Made by a program: the position numbers and the translations under genes. A stretch of DNA of 64,000 nucleotides from JANNUT01 sp046331425 (lineage in GTDB: Bacteria > Acidobacteriota > Polarisedimenticolia > J045), in the NCBI GenBank assembly GCA_046331425.1, contig JAXLQU010000009.1, positions 90,644-154,643 on the forward strand. The letters run 5' to 3'. The notes below the pieces were generated by a model that saw only the letters and a program-made list of their open reading frames with translations, was not told the DNA's origin and made no database searches. Below, in pieces: positions 45,676 through 54,357 of this stretch (within the stretch, counting starts at the first letter, position 1; every line of letters begins with the position of its first letter).

Positions 45676-46365
45676 GTGTTGACGACTCAGGTTCAGATAC
45701 CGGGGCAGGTCAGGCCGGTAACCTGCGTGTGCGATGACGATGCCTTCGAGGTGGGCGAGCGCTGCCTCGTCGAAACCGATGGGCGCGTGCATGTCGCGAC
45801 CGTCACTCGAGTGCCCTTGGAGGTTCCTTGGGAAGAAGGAAAATCCCCGAAGGCCAAACTCCTGCGACGAGCCTCACAAGGGGACGAAGAGCGTGAGATG
45901 TTCGCCGAGTCGCGGCGGGCGGAGTGGCTCGACTACGCGCGACGCCGGGCCGAGGAACTCAAGCTCGAACTGAAGTTCGTGCGCTGCGATCCCGTCTCGG
46001 GCGGCAAGAAGGTCAACTTGTCGTTTACCGCGGAAGGGCGTGTCGACTTTCGTGAGCTGGTCCGGGACCTCTCGCGCGAATTCAAAGCGCGCGTCGAGTT
46101 GAAGCAGATCGGGGCGCGCGATGCAGCGGTGATGCAAGGCGGGATGGGTCATTGCGGCCAGGAGCTGTGCTGCTCGCGCTTTCTCACCGGCTTTGCGCCG
46201 ATTTCGATGAAGCTCGCCAAACAGCAGGGCCTGCCGTTGAACCCCACCAAGATCAGCGGCCAATGCGGCCGGCTGATGTGTTGCTTGCGATATGAGGTGG
46301 GTGAGGTCAGCGACGGTGGCGGTGGATGCAACGGCGGCTGCGCCACCAAGAAGGCCCGCCACTAG
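45676..46365 (+). CDS. PSP1-domain protein, RicT/YaaT-like
   Basis: 229 residues from a GTG start. A PSP1 domain fills the middle: VGERCLVETDGRVHVATV, then SGGKKVNLSFTAEGRVDFRE. Cysteine motifs GHCGQELCCSRFL and GQCGRLMCCLRYE match the Fe-S ligands of Bacillus RicT, which with RicA and RicF supports RNase Y processing. Here the partners are not seen, so the role is by homology. A glycine/cysteine-rich tail (GGGGCNGGCATKKARH) is unusual. Confidence 0.88.
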   Translation: MLTTQVQIPGQVRPVTCVCDDDAFEVGERCLVETDGRVHVATVTRVPLEVPWEEGKSPKAKLLRRASQGDEEREMFAESRRAEWLDYARRRAEELKLELKFVRCDPVSGGKKVNLSFTAEGRVDFRELVRDLSREFKARVELKQIGARDAAVMQGGMGHCGQELCCSRFLTGFAPISMKLAKQQGLPLNPTKISGQCGRLMCCLRYEVGEVSDGGGGCNGGCATKKARH

Positions 46366-46372
46366 TAGCCCG

Positions 46373-46391
46373 GCCGATCCTATCGATCGGC
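46373..46391. terminator. hairpin between convergent genes
   Basis: 7-bp inverted repeat GCCGATC / GATCGGC with a 5-base loop, straddling the end of the rsmI stop (46380) and 8 bases past the ricT-like stop. It may act in both directions. No T-run. Confidence 0.4.
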
Positions 46392-47264
46392 GTCCTCGCC
46401 GAGAGCACCCAACGCCCGCAGGCGACTCGTGACGTCGCGGCGCGGACTGGCAGTCTGTCGTGCGAGGCGGGCGCAGGCCCGTCGCGCGTCGCCCTGCTCG
46501 GCCTGCAATGCCAGTGCAAAGGCTCGCAGCGTGGCGGCGTCCTCTTCTTCCAGCGTCGGCGCGAGTGCGTTCGACGGTTCGGCGCCGGCGATCACCAGCA
46601 CGCATTCCCCCAAGATCGACTCTCGAGAGGCGACCGATTCTGCCAACTGCGGCAAGGTCGAGCGATGCACCTCCTCATGCAGCTTCGTGAGTTCACGGCA
46701 AAGCACCACCTGCCGTGAGCCGAACTGGGTCGCCAGGTCGGCGACCGCCGCGACCAAACGATGCGGGGCTTCGTAGATCACCAACGTTTCCGACCGGGTT
46801 GCAAGTTCGGGCAGCAGCGCTCGGCGTTCGGCCGCTCGTGAAGGCAAGAAGCCAACGAAAGAGAACCGATCGGCAGGCAATCCAGAAACACAGAGTGCCG
46901 CGACCACCGCCGACGGCCCTGCCACCGCGCGCACCGGTGCGCCGATCGCGTGCGCTTGGGCCACCAGTCGATACCCGGGATCGGAGATCGCCGGGGTACC
47001 CCCATCGCTCACCAAAGCGAGATCCTCACCCCGTTCGAGCACCGCCGTCAGTTCCTCGAGTCGCGAGCGCTCGTTGAACTTGTGGAGGCTGATCATCGGT
47101 TTCTTGAGTGCCATGTGCGCCAGCAGCATCCCGCTGCGTCGCGTGTCCTCGGCCGCCACGACGGCGACTCGAGACAGCGTTTCGCGCGTGCGGGGCGAGA
47201 TCTCGCTCAAGTTTCCAATCGGCGTGGCAACCACAAACAACGTTCCGAGCGGCGTGTGACTCAC
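46380..47264 (-). CDS. rsmI: 16S rRNA (cytidine1402-2'-O)-methyltransferase
   Basis: 294 residues. Tetrapyrrole-methylase fold: GTLFVVATPIGNLSEISPRT, VVAAEDTRRSGMLL, ALVSDGGTPAISDPGYRLV and FVGFLPSRAAERRALL. RsmI methylates C1402 at the 30S decoding centre together with RsmH. The ATG overlaps the selD stop by 4 bases, so the two are co-translated. The C-terminal region is alanine-rich. Confidence 0.96.
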   Translation of the reverse strand: MSHTPLGTLFVVATPIGNLSEISPRTRETLSRVAVVAAEDTRRSGMLLAHMALKKPMISLHKFNERSRLEELTAVLERGEDLALVSDGGTPAISDPGYRLVAQAHAIGAPVRAVAGPSAVVAALCVSGLPADRFSFVGFLPSRAAERRALLPELATRSETLVIYEAPHRLVAAVADLATQFGSRQVVLCRELTKLHEEVHRSTLPQLAESVASRESILGECVLVIAGAEPSNALAPTLEEEDAATLRAFALALQAEQGDARRACARLARQTASPRRDVTSRLRALGALGEDADR

Positions 47265-48319
47265 GGCAGGATGGTCAAGCCACTACCGGCGTCGACGCGA
47301 CCGATACGCCAGGCGCGTGTACCTTGCTCGTCGCAGGCCCGCTCGAATGATTCGCAGCGACTCGGCGAAACAGCCAACAACAATCCGCCCGATGTTTGGG
47401 GATCGAACAGCAGTGCGCGATCGGAGGCCGAGAGTTGGTCGAGGCCTTGTACGCGCGGTGCGAACGATTGCTCGTTCGCTTTGGTTCCGCCCGGAACGAA
47501 GCCACCGGCGATCGCCTCACGAGCTCCTTCCAAGACCGGGATCGATGACCACTGTATCGACAGCATCAGGTTCGCGGCTGCAGCCATTTCGAGCGCATGC
47601 CCCGCCAGACTGAAACCGGTGACGTCGGTGCCGCCACGCACCCCCGCATGGCGCGCTGCGTGGGCTGCGCCCCGGGACAGCGTCGCCATCGACGCCACTG
47701 CTGATGCCAATGGTTCCGGTGCCAATCGATCACGCTTCAAGGCTGTCGAGAGCGTTCCGGTTCCGATCGGCTTGGTGAGATACAGCGCGTCCCCGGGTCG
47801 TGCACCACCCTTGGTGATCAGCGACGTTTCATTGGCAAAGCCCATCACGCACAGCCCGAATTTCGGTTCTTGATCTCGTACCGTGTGGCCGCCTGCGAGC
47901 ACCGCGCCCGCCGACTGCACCATGGTCGCGGCGCCATGCAGGATTTGGATTACCGTGTCGGCGGGCAGGGTGTCGGGAAACGCAGCCACCGAGAGCGCAA
48001 GGAACGGATCGCCGCCCATTGCGTAGACGTCGCTCATCGAGTTGGCGGCAGCGATGCGGCCGTAGTCGAACGGATCGTCGACGATCGGCGTAAAGAAGTC
48101 GACGGTTGCAATCAACACACGACCTCCCTCCAGCCGATAGACGGCCGCATCGTCGGGTTGCGACAACCCAATCAGCACGTCGTTGCCGACGCCGACGTTG
48201 GGAAGCAGTTGCTTCAGGCCACGCAGCACCTGCGCGAGCGGCTCAGGACCGAGCTTCGAAGCTCACCCCGCGCAGGCTGACATCGCCGTCAGCTTGATCC
48301 TTTCACTTGGACTCAACAT
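47261..48319 (-). CDS. selD: selenophosphate synthase with in-frame UGA (selenocysteine)
   Basis: 352 residues if the TGA at 48263-48265 is read as selenocysteine (U19). From the ATG at 48319 the protein starts MLSPSERIKLTAMSACAG-U-ASKLGPEPLAQVL, the conserved SelD active-site region, where U or C occupies this position. Downstream are DDAAVYRLEGGRVLIATVDFF, VYAMGGDPFLALSV, LAGGHTVRDQEP, DVTGFSLAGHALEM and DPQTSGGLLLAV. SelD makes selenophosphate from selenide and ATP for tRNA-Sec and selenouridine. A conventional call would begin after the UGA and lose the catalytic residue. Coupled to rsmI by ATGA. Confidence 0.92.
48241..48265 (-). promoter_or_regulatory. UGA codon and SECIS-like hairpin in selD
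   Basis: Directly after the UGA (48263-48265) the RNA can form GCUC-GGUCCU-GAGC (stem 48251-48254 with 48241-48244). The apical loop carries GGUC, like the GGUCU of the E. coli fdhF SECIS loop recognised by SelB. Eight bases separate the UGA from the stem. A competing 14-base palindrome GAGCTTCGAAGCTC overlaps it. Confidence 0.6.
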
Positions 48320-48361
48320 GCCGGCGATTGTAGGCGAAAAGCGGCACACGATCGCGCCGCG

Positions 48362-49006
48362 TCAGCGCTTCTTACGTTCCTGCGCGCGCTGGTACTTCTC
48401 GCGTCGTGCGGCCTTTTTGCTTTCGTCGCTGCTGCGTGCCGCATCGACCGGCGGCGCTGCAGCGCGCGGCGCGAGTCGCGATGACCGTGTGGACGATGCC
48501 GCTTCCAAGGCTTGCGGCGCAGAGCGACGGCGAGGAAACGGTCGGGTCGTGGCGGGTGGAAGGCGCTCGAGATCGCCATCGTCGGGTTTCAAGTGCGGTG
48601 CTCGCAACGGATCGGCCAACAGTGCCTGAAGATCGTCCGCGAGCTGTTCCATCGGAAGGTGCAGTGTTCCGACCGGCAACCGCGACAACAACTCGCGATC
48701 GCGAGACACCACCGTCGCGACGACCCCCTCGCGCCGCAGGCGATGGGCTTCCTGGACCAAGAAATCATCGGCTTCGGCCGGCGGCGAGAGCCGGATCTGC
48801 CGCACACCGGCTACATCCGGAAGCGCGGCGCGGCCGTCCCACGCGATCGTCACGCTTCGTTCACGAAGCGCTCCCCATTCGGCGAGGATCGCTGCCAAGT
48901 CTCGTTCCCCTTGACGAAGGTCGAGCATGCTGTCGGGCACATCCTCGAGGCGAGCCAATGACAAGAGCAGGTTGTGACCGTCGACCAGCACCGGCGGTCG
49001 CTTCAT
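48362..49006 (-). CDS. YacP/NYN-domain RNase-like protein
   Basis: 214 residues. The NYN fold is visible as VLVDGHNLLLSLARL (acidic site Asp), SVTIAWDGRAA, EADDFLVQEAHRL and VVSRDRELLSRL. Relatives (YacP/Rae1) cleave mRNA on the ribosome. The C-terminal 70 residues are basic and low-complexity and end KKAARREKYQRAQERKKR, possibly for RNA binding. It ends 42 bases before the selD start on the same strand and follows nadE. Confidence 0.87.
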   Translation of the reverse strand: MKRPPVLVDGHNLLLSLARLEDVPDSMLDLRQGERDLAAILAEWGALRERSVTIAWDGRAALPDVAGVRQIRLSPPAEADDFLVQEAHRLRREGVVATVVSRDRELLSRLPVGTLHLPMEQLADDLQALLADPLRAPHLKPDDGDLERLPPATTRPFPRRRSAPQALEAASSTRSSRLAPRAAAPPVDAARSSDESKKAARREKYQRAQERKKR

Positions 49007-49007
49007 G

Positions 49008-49844
49008 TCAGGTGCCCCAGTCGCGCGGGAATCGAAAGTCGATACCGACCGTGCGCGGGTGCAGCTTGCAGATCGGCGACAGCGAGCGCTTGAACTGATT
49101 CAGACGCATGCGCTGCACGATTCGCCGGACGATCTGTTCGTCGACGCCGGTTTCGATCGAAGCCCGATCGAGACTGCCGCGTGCATCGACCAAGTACCAC
49201 AAGACGGCGTCCGCATCGGCGTAGCTCAATCCGAGTTCCGCCTCATCGGTTTGTCCGGGCCACAGATCGGCCGACGGCGGTTTGTCGAGGATCGCGTCGG
49301 GAACACCGAGGTAGCGCGCGAACGCGAGCACCTGTTGCTTGTACAGATCGCCCAGCGGATTCAAGTCGTAGGCGCCATCGCCCCACCGCGTGGAGTAACC
49401 CAAAAGCAACTCGGTCTTGTTGCTTGTCCCGATGACCAAGGAACGATCGCGAAAGGCGCGGTCGTACAGCAAGCTCATCCGCTCGCGCGCGAGTTTGTTT
49501 CCCAGCCTCAAAGGGTCGTCACAGTCGGCGACGCCACGAAACGCATCGATCATCGGCGTGATCTCGAGGGTCTCGTGACGGCAGCCGGTCAACCCGATCA
49601 GCGTCGTCGCGTCGGCAAGACTGGCGGGCGATGAACTGCGATACGGCAGACACAACGCCAACGTTCGCCGCGGTTGGAAGGCACGCACCGCCAAGAGCAA
49701 CACGACCGCGGAGTCCAGGCCGCCGGAAACCCCCACGACGCCGCCATCGAATCCCGCCCGGCCGGCCTCTTCGCGCAGAAACCCGACCAGAACTTGTTCC
49801 AGGCGGGGCAAAGAGAGCGGCAGTGGGAGCGGCCGTTCGATCAC
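49008..49844 (-). CDS. nadE: NAD+ synthetase, synthetase domain only
   Basis: 278 residues from a GTG at 49844 that overlaps the stop of the preceding amidase gene by 3-4 bases. ATP pyrophosphatase P-loop GVSGGLDSAVVLLL, then GTSNKTELLLGYSTRWGD, LNPLGDLYKQQV and KPPSADLWPGQTDEAELG. It amidates NaAD to NAD+ in the cytosol. Many bacteria fuse the glutaminase domain to this one; here it is a separate upstream gene. Length fits the single-domain NadE. Confidence 0.95.
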   Translation of the reverse strand: MIERPLPLPLSLPRLEQVLVGFLREEAGRAGFDGGVVGVSGGLDSAVVLLLAVRAFQPRRTLALCLPYRSSSPASLADATTLIGLTGCRHETLEITPMIDAFRGVADCDDPLRLGNKLARERMSLLYDRAFRDRSLVIGTSNKTELLLGYSTRWGDGAYDLNPLGDLYKQQVLAFARYLGVPDAILDKPPSADLWPGQTDEAELGLSYADADAVLWYLVDARGSLDRASIETGVDEQIVRRIVQRMRLNQFKRSLSPICKLHPRTVGIDFRFPRDWGT

Positions 49845-50719
49845 GGCGCCGGCTCGGCATCGAACGGAAGGTCGTGCCGCCGCGCCATCGCACGCTGCAA
49901 CTCGCGGACGATCAGGTCGGGACGTTCGTCGCGGAGCAATGGGTAGCCGGCTCGCGCACTGCGGGTTCGGTCCGGGTCGAGTGTTACCAGTTGCAACTGC
50001 GGTTCGACGCCGAGCGGGGCGGTGAGCGGTTCGCCGCCGGGCCCGACGGCGTAACTCGCACCGGCGTATGCCAGCCCATCTTCGAATCCGCTTCGCCCCA
50101 CCAACGCCACCGGCGTGGTGTGCAAACGCGCGGTGGTCTCGACCAGCGATCGCCAAACCGTGGTGTTGTCCTCGCCCGGTCGCGCTGCCAAACCGCGCAG
50201 CGGGGAGACAGACGGGATTAACAGCGCGGTGGCGCCATCGTGCGTGAGCACTGTTGCCGCTGCGCAGTGCCAGGCATCCTCGCAGATCAAAATTCCGAGC
50301 CGGCCGAATCGCGAGTCGAACGCTTGCAAGCGGCTACCGGCCGCAAAGTCCATCGCTTCATCGAACATGCCGTAGGTAGGCAGATAGCACTTGCGATGCG
50401 TGAACCGCAATGCGCCGTCCTCGAAATAGACCGCGCTGTTGTGAAACCGATGTTCATCGGTTTCCTCGACCAACCCCAGCACGAACGGAATTCGCCGTGA
50501 CAGCGCCGCGAGCCGGTCGAGGAACGCGCCGTTGCGGTCGAGTCTCAATGCGACCTCGGGCACCAGATCGCGCAATCGATACCCCGTCAGCGCGAGCTCG
50601 GGGAACAGCGCCAACTCGGCTCCCTGGTCGGCCGCAGCGAGCGCCGTCCGTTCGATCAACTCGAGATTGAAGGGAAGGTCCGCGAGCCGGGGGGAGATTT
50701 GTGCCAGGGCGAGCCGCAT
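49841..50719 (-). CDS. nitrilase-family amidase, probable glutaminase partner of NadE
   Basis: 292 residues. Catalytic triad of the nitrilase superfamily: Glu in LALFPELALTGY, Lys in FTHRKCYLPTYGMFDE and Cys in LGILICEDAWHC. This matches the glutamine-hydrolysing half of NadE-type NAD synthetases, which supplies ammonia. Its stop overlaps the nadE start, so the two are made together as a split enzyme (inference). A stand-alone carbon-nitrogen hydrolase is the alternative. The start lies within a short divergent overlap region with lptD. Confidence 0.87.
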   Translation of the reverse strand: MRLALAQISPRLADLPFNLELIERTALAAADQGAELALFPELALTGYRLRDLVPEVALRLDRNGAFLDRLAALSRRIPFVLGLVEETDEHRFHNSAVYFEDGALRFTHRKCYLPTYGMFDEAMDFAAGSRLQAFDSRFGRLGILICEDAWHCAAATVLTHDGATALLIPSVSPLRGLAARPGEDNTTVWRSLVETTARLHTTPVALVGRSGFEDGLAYAGASYAVGPGGEPLTAPLGVEPQLQLVTLDPDRTRSARAGYPLLRDERPDLIVRELQRAMARRHDLPFDAEPAP

Positions 50720-50892
50720 GTCGAGAGTCTACCGCGTCGGCGTCCGAAGGCTCGAACCGCGGGCCGCTGCTATGCTCTTGGCGTTTGATTTTCGACGACA
50801 CCAATCCCGACCCCGAGTGCGCCCTTGAAGTCGACCCGCCGTTCGATGCCGAGTTCGATGACAGGTTCCCGGCCCAGCGCCACGTTGCTCCC

Positions 50893-53379
50893 GTGACCGT
50901 CGCTCGTTTTCAGCGCGCGTGCAGCGCATTGCTCTCATTGGCGCCGCTGTGGATCGTGACGCTGGCGGTCGCACAGCCGGTCCCCGGCGCGAAACCCGCG
51001 GCGCCAAAGCGTGAGATGACGCTGTCCGGGTCGTTTCGGCTCGAAGCTCTCGACATTACCTGTGAACCCGAACCGGGGATCGCGGACGGAGGGCGGTGCC
51101 GCGCTGTCGGCGACGTCGAACTCCAAACCGGCGATGCACGAATACTGGCTGACGAGCTGATCTACACCAAGTCGACTCAAATCTTGACGGCAACCGGCAG
51201 CGTGGTGTTGTCGTTTCCTGGCGCGTCGCTCGCCGGATCGAAGCTTGTTTATCACGCCGATACTCGAACCGGAACGGTCGATGACGTTACCGGCTACCTG
51301 TCGTTGGACAACGCCACGATCCGGGCCGAACAGGTCCAGCGCTTGGACGATGCACGGATCGGCGTCACCAAGGGGACGTTCACGACCTGCACTCAACCGG
51401 TACCGTACTGGTCGTTCTATGTCGGCAAGGGTGTGTTCGAGTTGGGCGAGTACGCCCACATGAGAAACGTTGCATTCCGGGTGCGCCGAGTTCCGGTGTT
51501 CTTCTCGCCCTATCTGATCTACCCAATCAAGGGTGGGCGCGCCTCCGGAGTGTTGTTTCCAGAGTTCGGTACCAGCGACAAGCTCGGCAAGACACTCACG
51601 GTGCCGCTGTACTGGGCCGCGCGCGACAATATCGATTTGTTGTTTGGCTTCTCCGGATACAGCAAGGTCGGCTACGGCGTGCGCACCGACCTGTCGATGC
51701 TACCGACTTGGAATGGCCGCACCGATGCGAGTTTCGATTACATCAACGACCAGATCCGTGGTCAGAGTCGTTGGAACTTGGTGTGGCGGGGGCGCCAGCC
51801 GTTTGGTGAGCGCACGCGGATGATCGCTCGGGTCGAAGCGGTTTCCGATTTCGACTACTTCACCGACTACGAGTCCGATTTGCTTCGTTCCTCGCAACCG
51901 CAGACCGATTCCACGATCGACATCACCAAGCAATGGTCTTGGTACACGCTCAGTGTTCGAGCGCGAAGACAAGAACAGTTTTTTGTGGGCGCCTCCGGGC
52001 CAACCGCCCTGGGCCGACTCACCAGCAAGGCGCAGAACGAGAAACTCCCAGAGATCGAGCTGCGCGGACGCAGCCAGCGCCTGGGCCGCACTCCGCTGTA
52101 CTTCAGCTTTCAATCGTCGCTTGACCGTTTCGGGAAACGGATTCTGGAAGCTCCTGATGGCCAACTCGCGACCGAGGATGAATTGGTGACGGTTGCCGAC
52201 GAACGCTGGTTCCGCGCCGATGTCGCCCCGACACTGCGTGCTCCGGTGCTGCGGCAATCCTGGGCCGATTTCGAATTGAACTTCGGCTGGCGTGGGACCT
52301 ACTACTCCGCCACGGTCGACCCTGACGACAAGCGTCGCGCCGTGGGTGTGGGACTCAGCCGCAGCCTATTCAGCGCCGGCTTCGGGTTTTCGGGCCCACG
52401 ATTCCAGCGCGTCTACAAGACTCCCAACTGGAGTTTCTCACCCAAGCTCAAACATGTGATCGAGCCGTTCGTCGACTACCGCTACCGGCCGCGGACCGAA
52501 AGCCATTCGGCTGAGATCATTCGCGTCGACTCGATCGATGACGATCCCTCGGCGCTGTCGGATTTTTCCTACGGCGTGCGTCAGCGTCTGTTCGTGTTGC
52601 GTCCGCCGCAGGCGGGATCGGGCGCAGGGCTCGCGTCGGCAAAAGACACTTCCTTCGATGCGCTCGAGCGTCAGAGCAAGGAACAGGCGGCGCGAGAACA
52701 GAAAGAAGCCGAGTTGGCGAAGCTCGGTTTGCTCGAGTCCGCCAGTACCGCCAACGAGGGAGCAACCCCCAGCTTGGCGCCGGTCGAGATCGCCAGCTTC
52801 GAGATCTCTCAGAGCTATTCGTTGGTGCGACCGCTGACGCAGATCTTCTCGCGTGTGTTTTGTACAGGGGGCGATGCGGTGAACCCGAGCACCGGGCGAC
52901 CGTGCACGGCGGTGACAGGCGACCGCAACTACTCCGCGATTCGAATGCGACTGCGTTACAACCCCAGTTCCGAGCAGTCGGTGGATGTGAGCTACACGCT
53001 GGACCCGGCCAATGAGGTGCTCTCCGAGGCCAGTATCTCGACGCTGATTCGGCTCAGCACCGTGTCGTATCTCGATGGCCGGCTCTATCGCCGTCGACCG
53101 ATCAACCCAGCGATCTCCGACAAGAGCACGTATGGTCGCCTGCGCTGGGGATGGCTGACCAAGAGCCAGAGCCTGGGTGTGGAGACCGATTGGGACTACA
53201 ACCTCGAGTCGCGCCAACTCGAACACCAGAGCTATCGACTCCGCTACGCAACCCAATGTTGCGCATTCCGCTTCGGCTGGGACCGTCGCGATTTCGAGGA
53301 CAACAATCGGCAGGAGTACTACCTGGTGGTCGATCTCTCCGGCTTGGGCAAACTGATCGATCTCAAGCAGGCGCGCTAG
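50893..53379 (+). CDS. lptD: LPS-assembly outer-membrane protein LptD
   Basis: 828 residues from a GTG at 50893, chosen because it is followed by a signal peptide (FQRACSALLSLAPLWIVTLA). The open frame runs back to 50701, but that part overlaps the amidase gene and looks unlike a signal. OstA/LptA-like jellyroll (about 60-190: ADELIYTKSTQILTATGSVV, GTVDDVTGYLSLDNATIRAE) with cysteines that could form the LptD disulfides, then the C-terminal barrel (RVRRVPVFFSPYLIYPIKG onward). With LptE it places LPS in the outer leaflet. A charged Glu/Ala/Lys segment near 600 may be an extracellular loop. Confidence 0.93.
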   Translation: MTVARFQRACSALLSLAPLWIVTLAVAQPVPGAKPAAPKREMTLSGSFRLEALDITCEPEPGIADGGRCRAVGDVELQTGDARILADELIYTKSTQILTATGSVVLSFPGASLAGSKLVYHADTRTGTVDDVTGYLSLDNATIRAEQVQRLDDARIGVTKGTFTTCTQPVPYWSFYVGKGVFELGEYAHMRNVAFRVRRVPVFFSPYLIYPIKGGRASGVLFPEFGTSDKLGKTLTVPLYWAARDNIDLLFGFSGYSKVGYGVRTDLSMLPTWNGRTDASFDYINDQIRGQSRWNLVWRGRQPFGERTRMIARVEAVSDFDYFTDYESDLLRSSQPQTDSTIDITKQWSWYTLSVRARRQEQFFVGASGPTALGRLTSKAQNEKLPEIELRGRSQRLGRTPLYFSFQSSLDRFGKRILEAPDGQLATEDELVTVADERWFRADVAPTLRAPVLRQSWADFELNFGWRGTYYSATVDPDDKRRAVGVGLSRSLFSAGFGFSGPRFQRVYKTPNWSFSPKLKHVIEPFVDYRYRPRTESHSAEIIRVDSIDDDPSALSDFSYGVRQRLFVLRPPQAGSGAGLASAKDTSFDALERQSKEQAAREQKEAELAKLGLLESASTANEGATPSLAPVEIASFEISQSYSLVRPLTQIFSRVFCTGGDAVNPSTGRPCTAVTGDRNYSAIRMRLRYNPSSEQSVDVSYTLDPANEVLSEASISTLIRLSTVSYLDGRLYRRRPINPAISDKSTYGRLRWGWLTKSQSLGVETDWDYNLESRQLEHQSYRLRYATQCCAFRFGWDRRDFEDNNRQEYYLVVDLSGLGKLIDLKQAR

Positions 53380-53459
53380 CGGATCGGTTCGGCCGGCACG
53401 GCGCGAGTTGTTGATTGTGTCTGCCAACCGCGAAAAAGTGCAGGTATCCTCCCGGCGCC

Positions 53460-54350
53460 ATGAGCGCGGACCACCTGAATGTGCGACCCCTGATCGTCGG
53501 TGCCGGCGGGCTCGTGGGGCGTCTCCTCACGGAGCGGTTCGAAAGCCGATACCCCCATACCGTTTCCGCGACCCGTGCCGAACTCGACGTCACCGACCGC
53601 TGGCGCACCGAGGCTGAGCTGGAGCGGATCCAGCCGACGGTGGTAATCAACGGCGCGGCGATGGCCGATGTCGACGCCTGCGAGCGTGACCCCGAGAAGG
53701 CGATGCAGGTAAACGCCGTTGGCCCGGCGCACCTCGCACAGGCTTGCCGGAGTGCGGGTGTGCGGCTGATTCATCTGTCCACCGATTACGTGTTCGACGG
53801 AGAGATTCCAGCGGGGGTCGAGTACGACGAGGCTGACCAGCCTAACCCTGTCAATACCTACGCCCGAACCAAATGCGCTGGGGAAGACGCCGTGCTCGAA
53901 TGCCTGGCGGATGCCGTGGTGTTGCGAATCTCGTTCGTGTTCGGGCCAGGCCGACCCACCTTCATCGACAAGATCGCCACCGCGGCGCTCAACACGCGCG
54001 AGTCGATTCCGATCGTCGATGGTTGGTTCACCAAGCCGTCGTTCAATCTCGATTTGGTTCGCGCGATCGAAGAGATCGTTGCAAGCGACATCACGGGAGT
54101 GTGGCACTTCGCCAACGGCCCGGTCTGCAGTCGCTATCAGTTCGCACGCAGCATCCTGCAACTGGTGGGACAAGACCCCGATCGTGTGAAACCGGTGCCG
54201 GTGAGCTCCTTGACGTTGCCGGCACGGCGGCCGCCGCGCACGCCGCTCTCGACAGCGCGATTCGCGGCGCGGTTTGGTCGGCAACCGCGGTCGTGGACCG
54301 AATGGGCAGGGCCCTATCTGGCAGCTCAATCGAGCGAGTCGCCGCGATGA
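53460..54350 (+). CDS. RfbD-like SDR (dTDP-4-dehydrorhamnose reductase family)
   Basis: 296 residues from the ATG at 53460. Rossmann motif LIVGAGGLVGRLL, VVINGAAMADVDACE, LIHLSTDYVFDG and the catalytic YARTK, all characteristic of RfbD. True RfbD enzymes finish dTDP-rhamnose synthesis, but rfbA/B/C are absent here. The neighbours are another SDR, a prenol-kinase fusion and a UbiA prenyltransferase, so a different substrate is possible. First gene of a four-gene unit. Confidence 0.85.
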   Translation: MSADHLNVRPLIVGAGGLVGRLLTERFESRYPHTVSATRAELDVTDRWRTEAELERIQPTVVINGAAMADVDACERDPEKAMQVNAVGPAHLAQACRSAGVRLIHLSTDYVFDGEIPAGVEYDEADQPNPVNTYARTKCAGEDAVLECLADAVVLRISFVFGPGRPTFIDKIATAALNTRESIPIVDGWFTKPSFNLDLVRAIEEIVASDITGVWHFANGPVCSRYQFARSILQLVGQDPDRVKPVPVSSLTLPARRPPRTPLSTARFAARFGRQPRSWTEWAGPYLAAQSSESPR

Positions 54351-54357
54351 CCCGCCG

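Noticed and set aside
50701..50892. Upstream start for lptD
   Set aside because: This stretch overlaps the divergent amidase start and encodes no signal peptide; the signal begins after the GTG at 50893.
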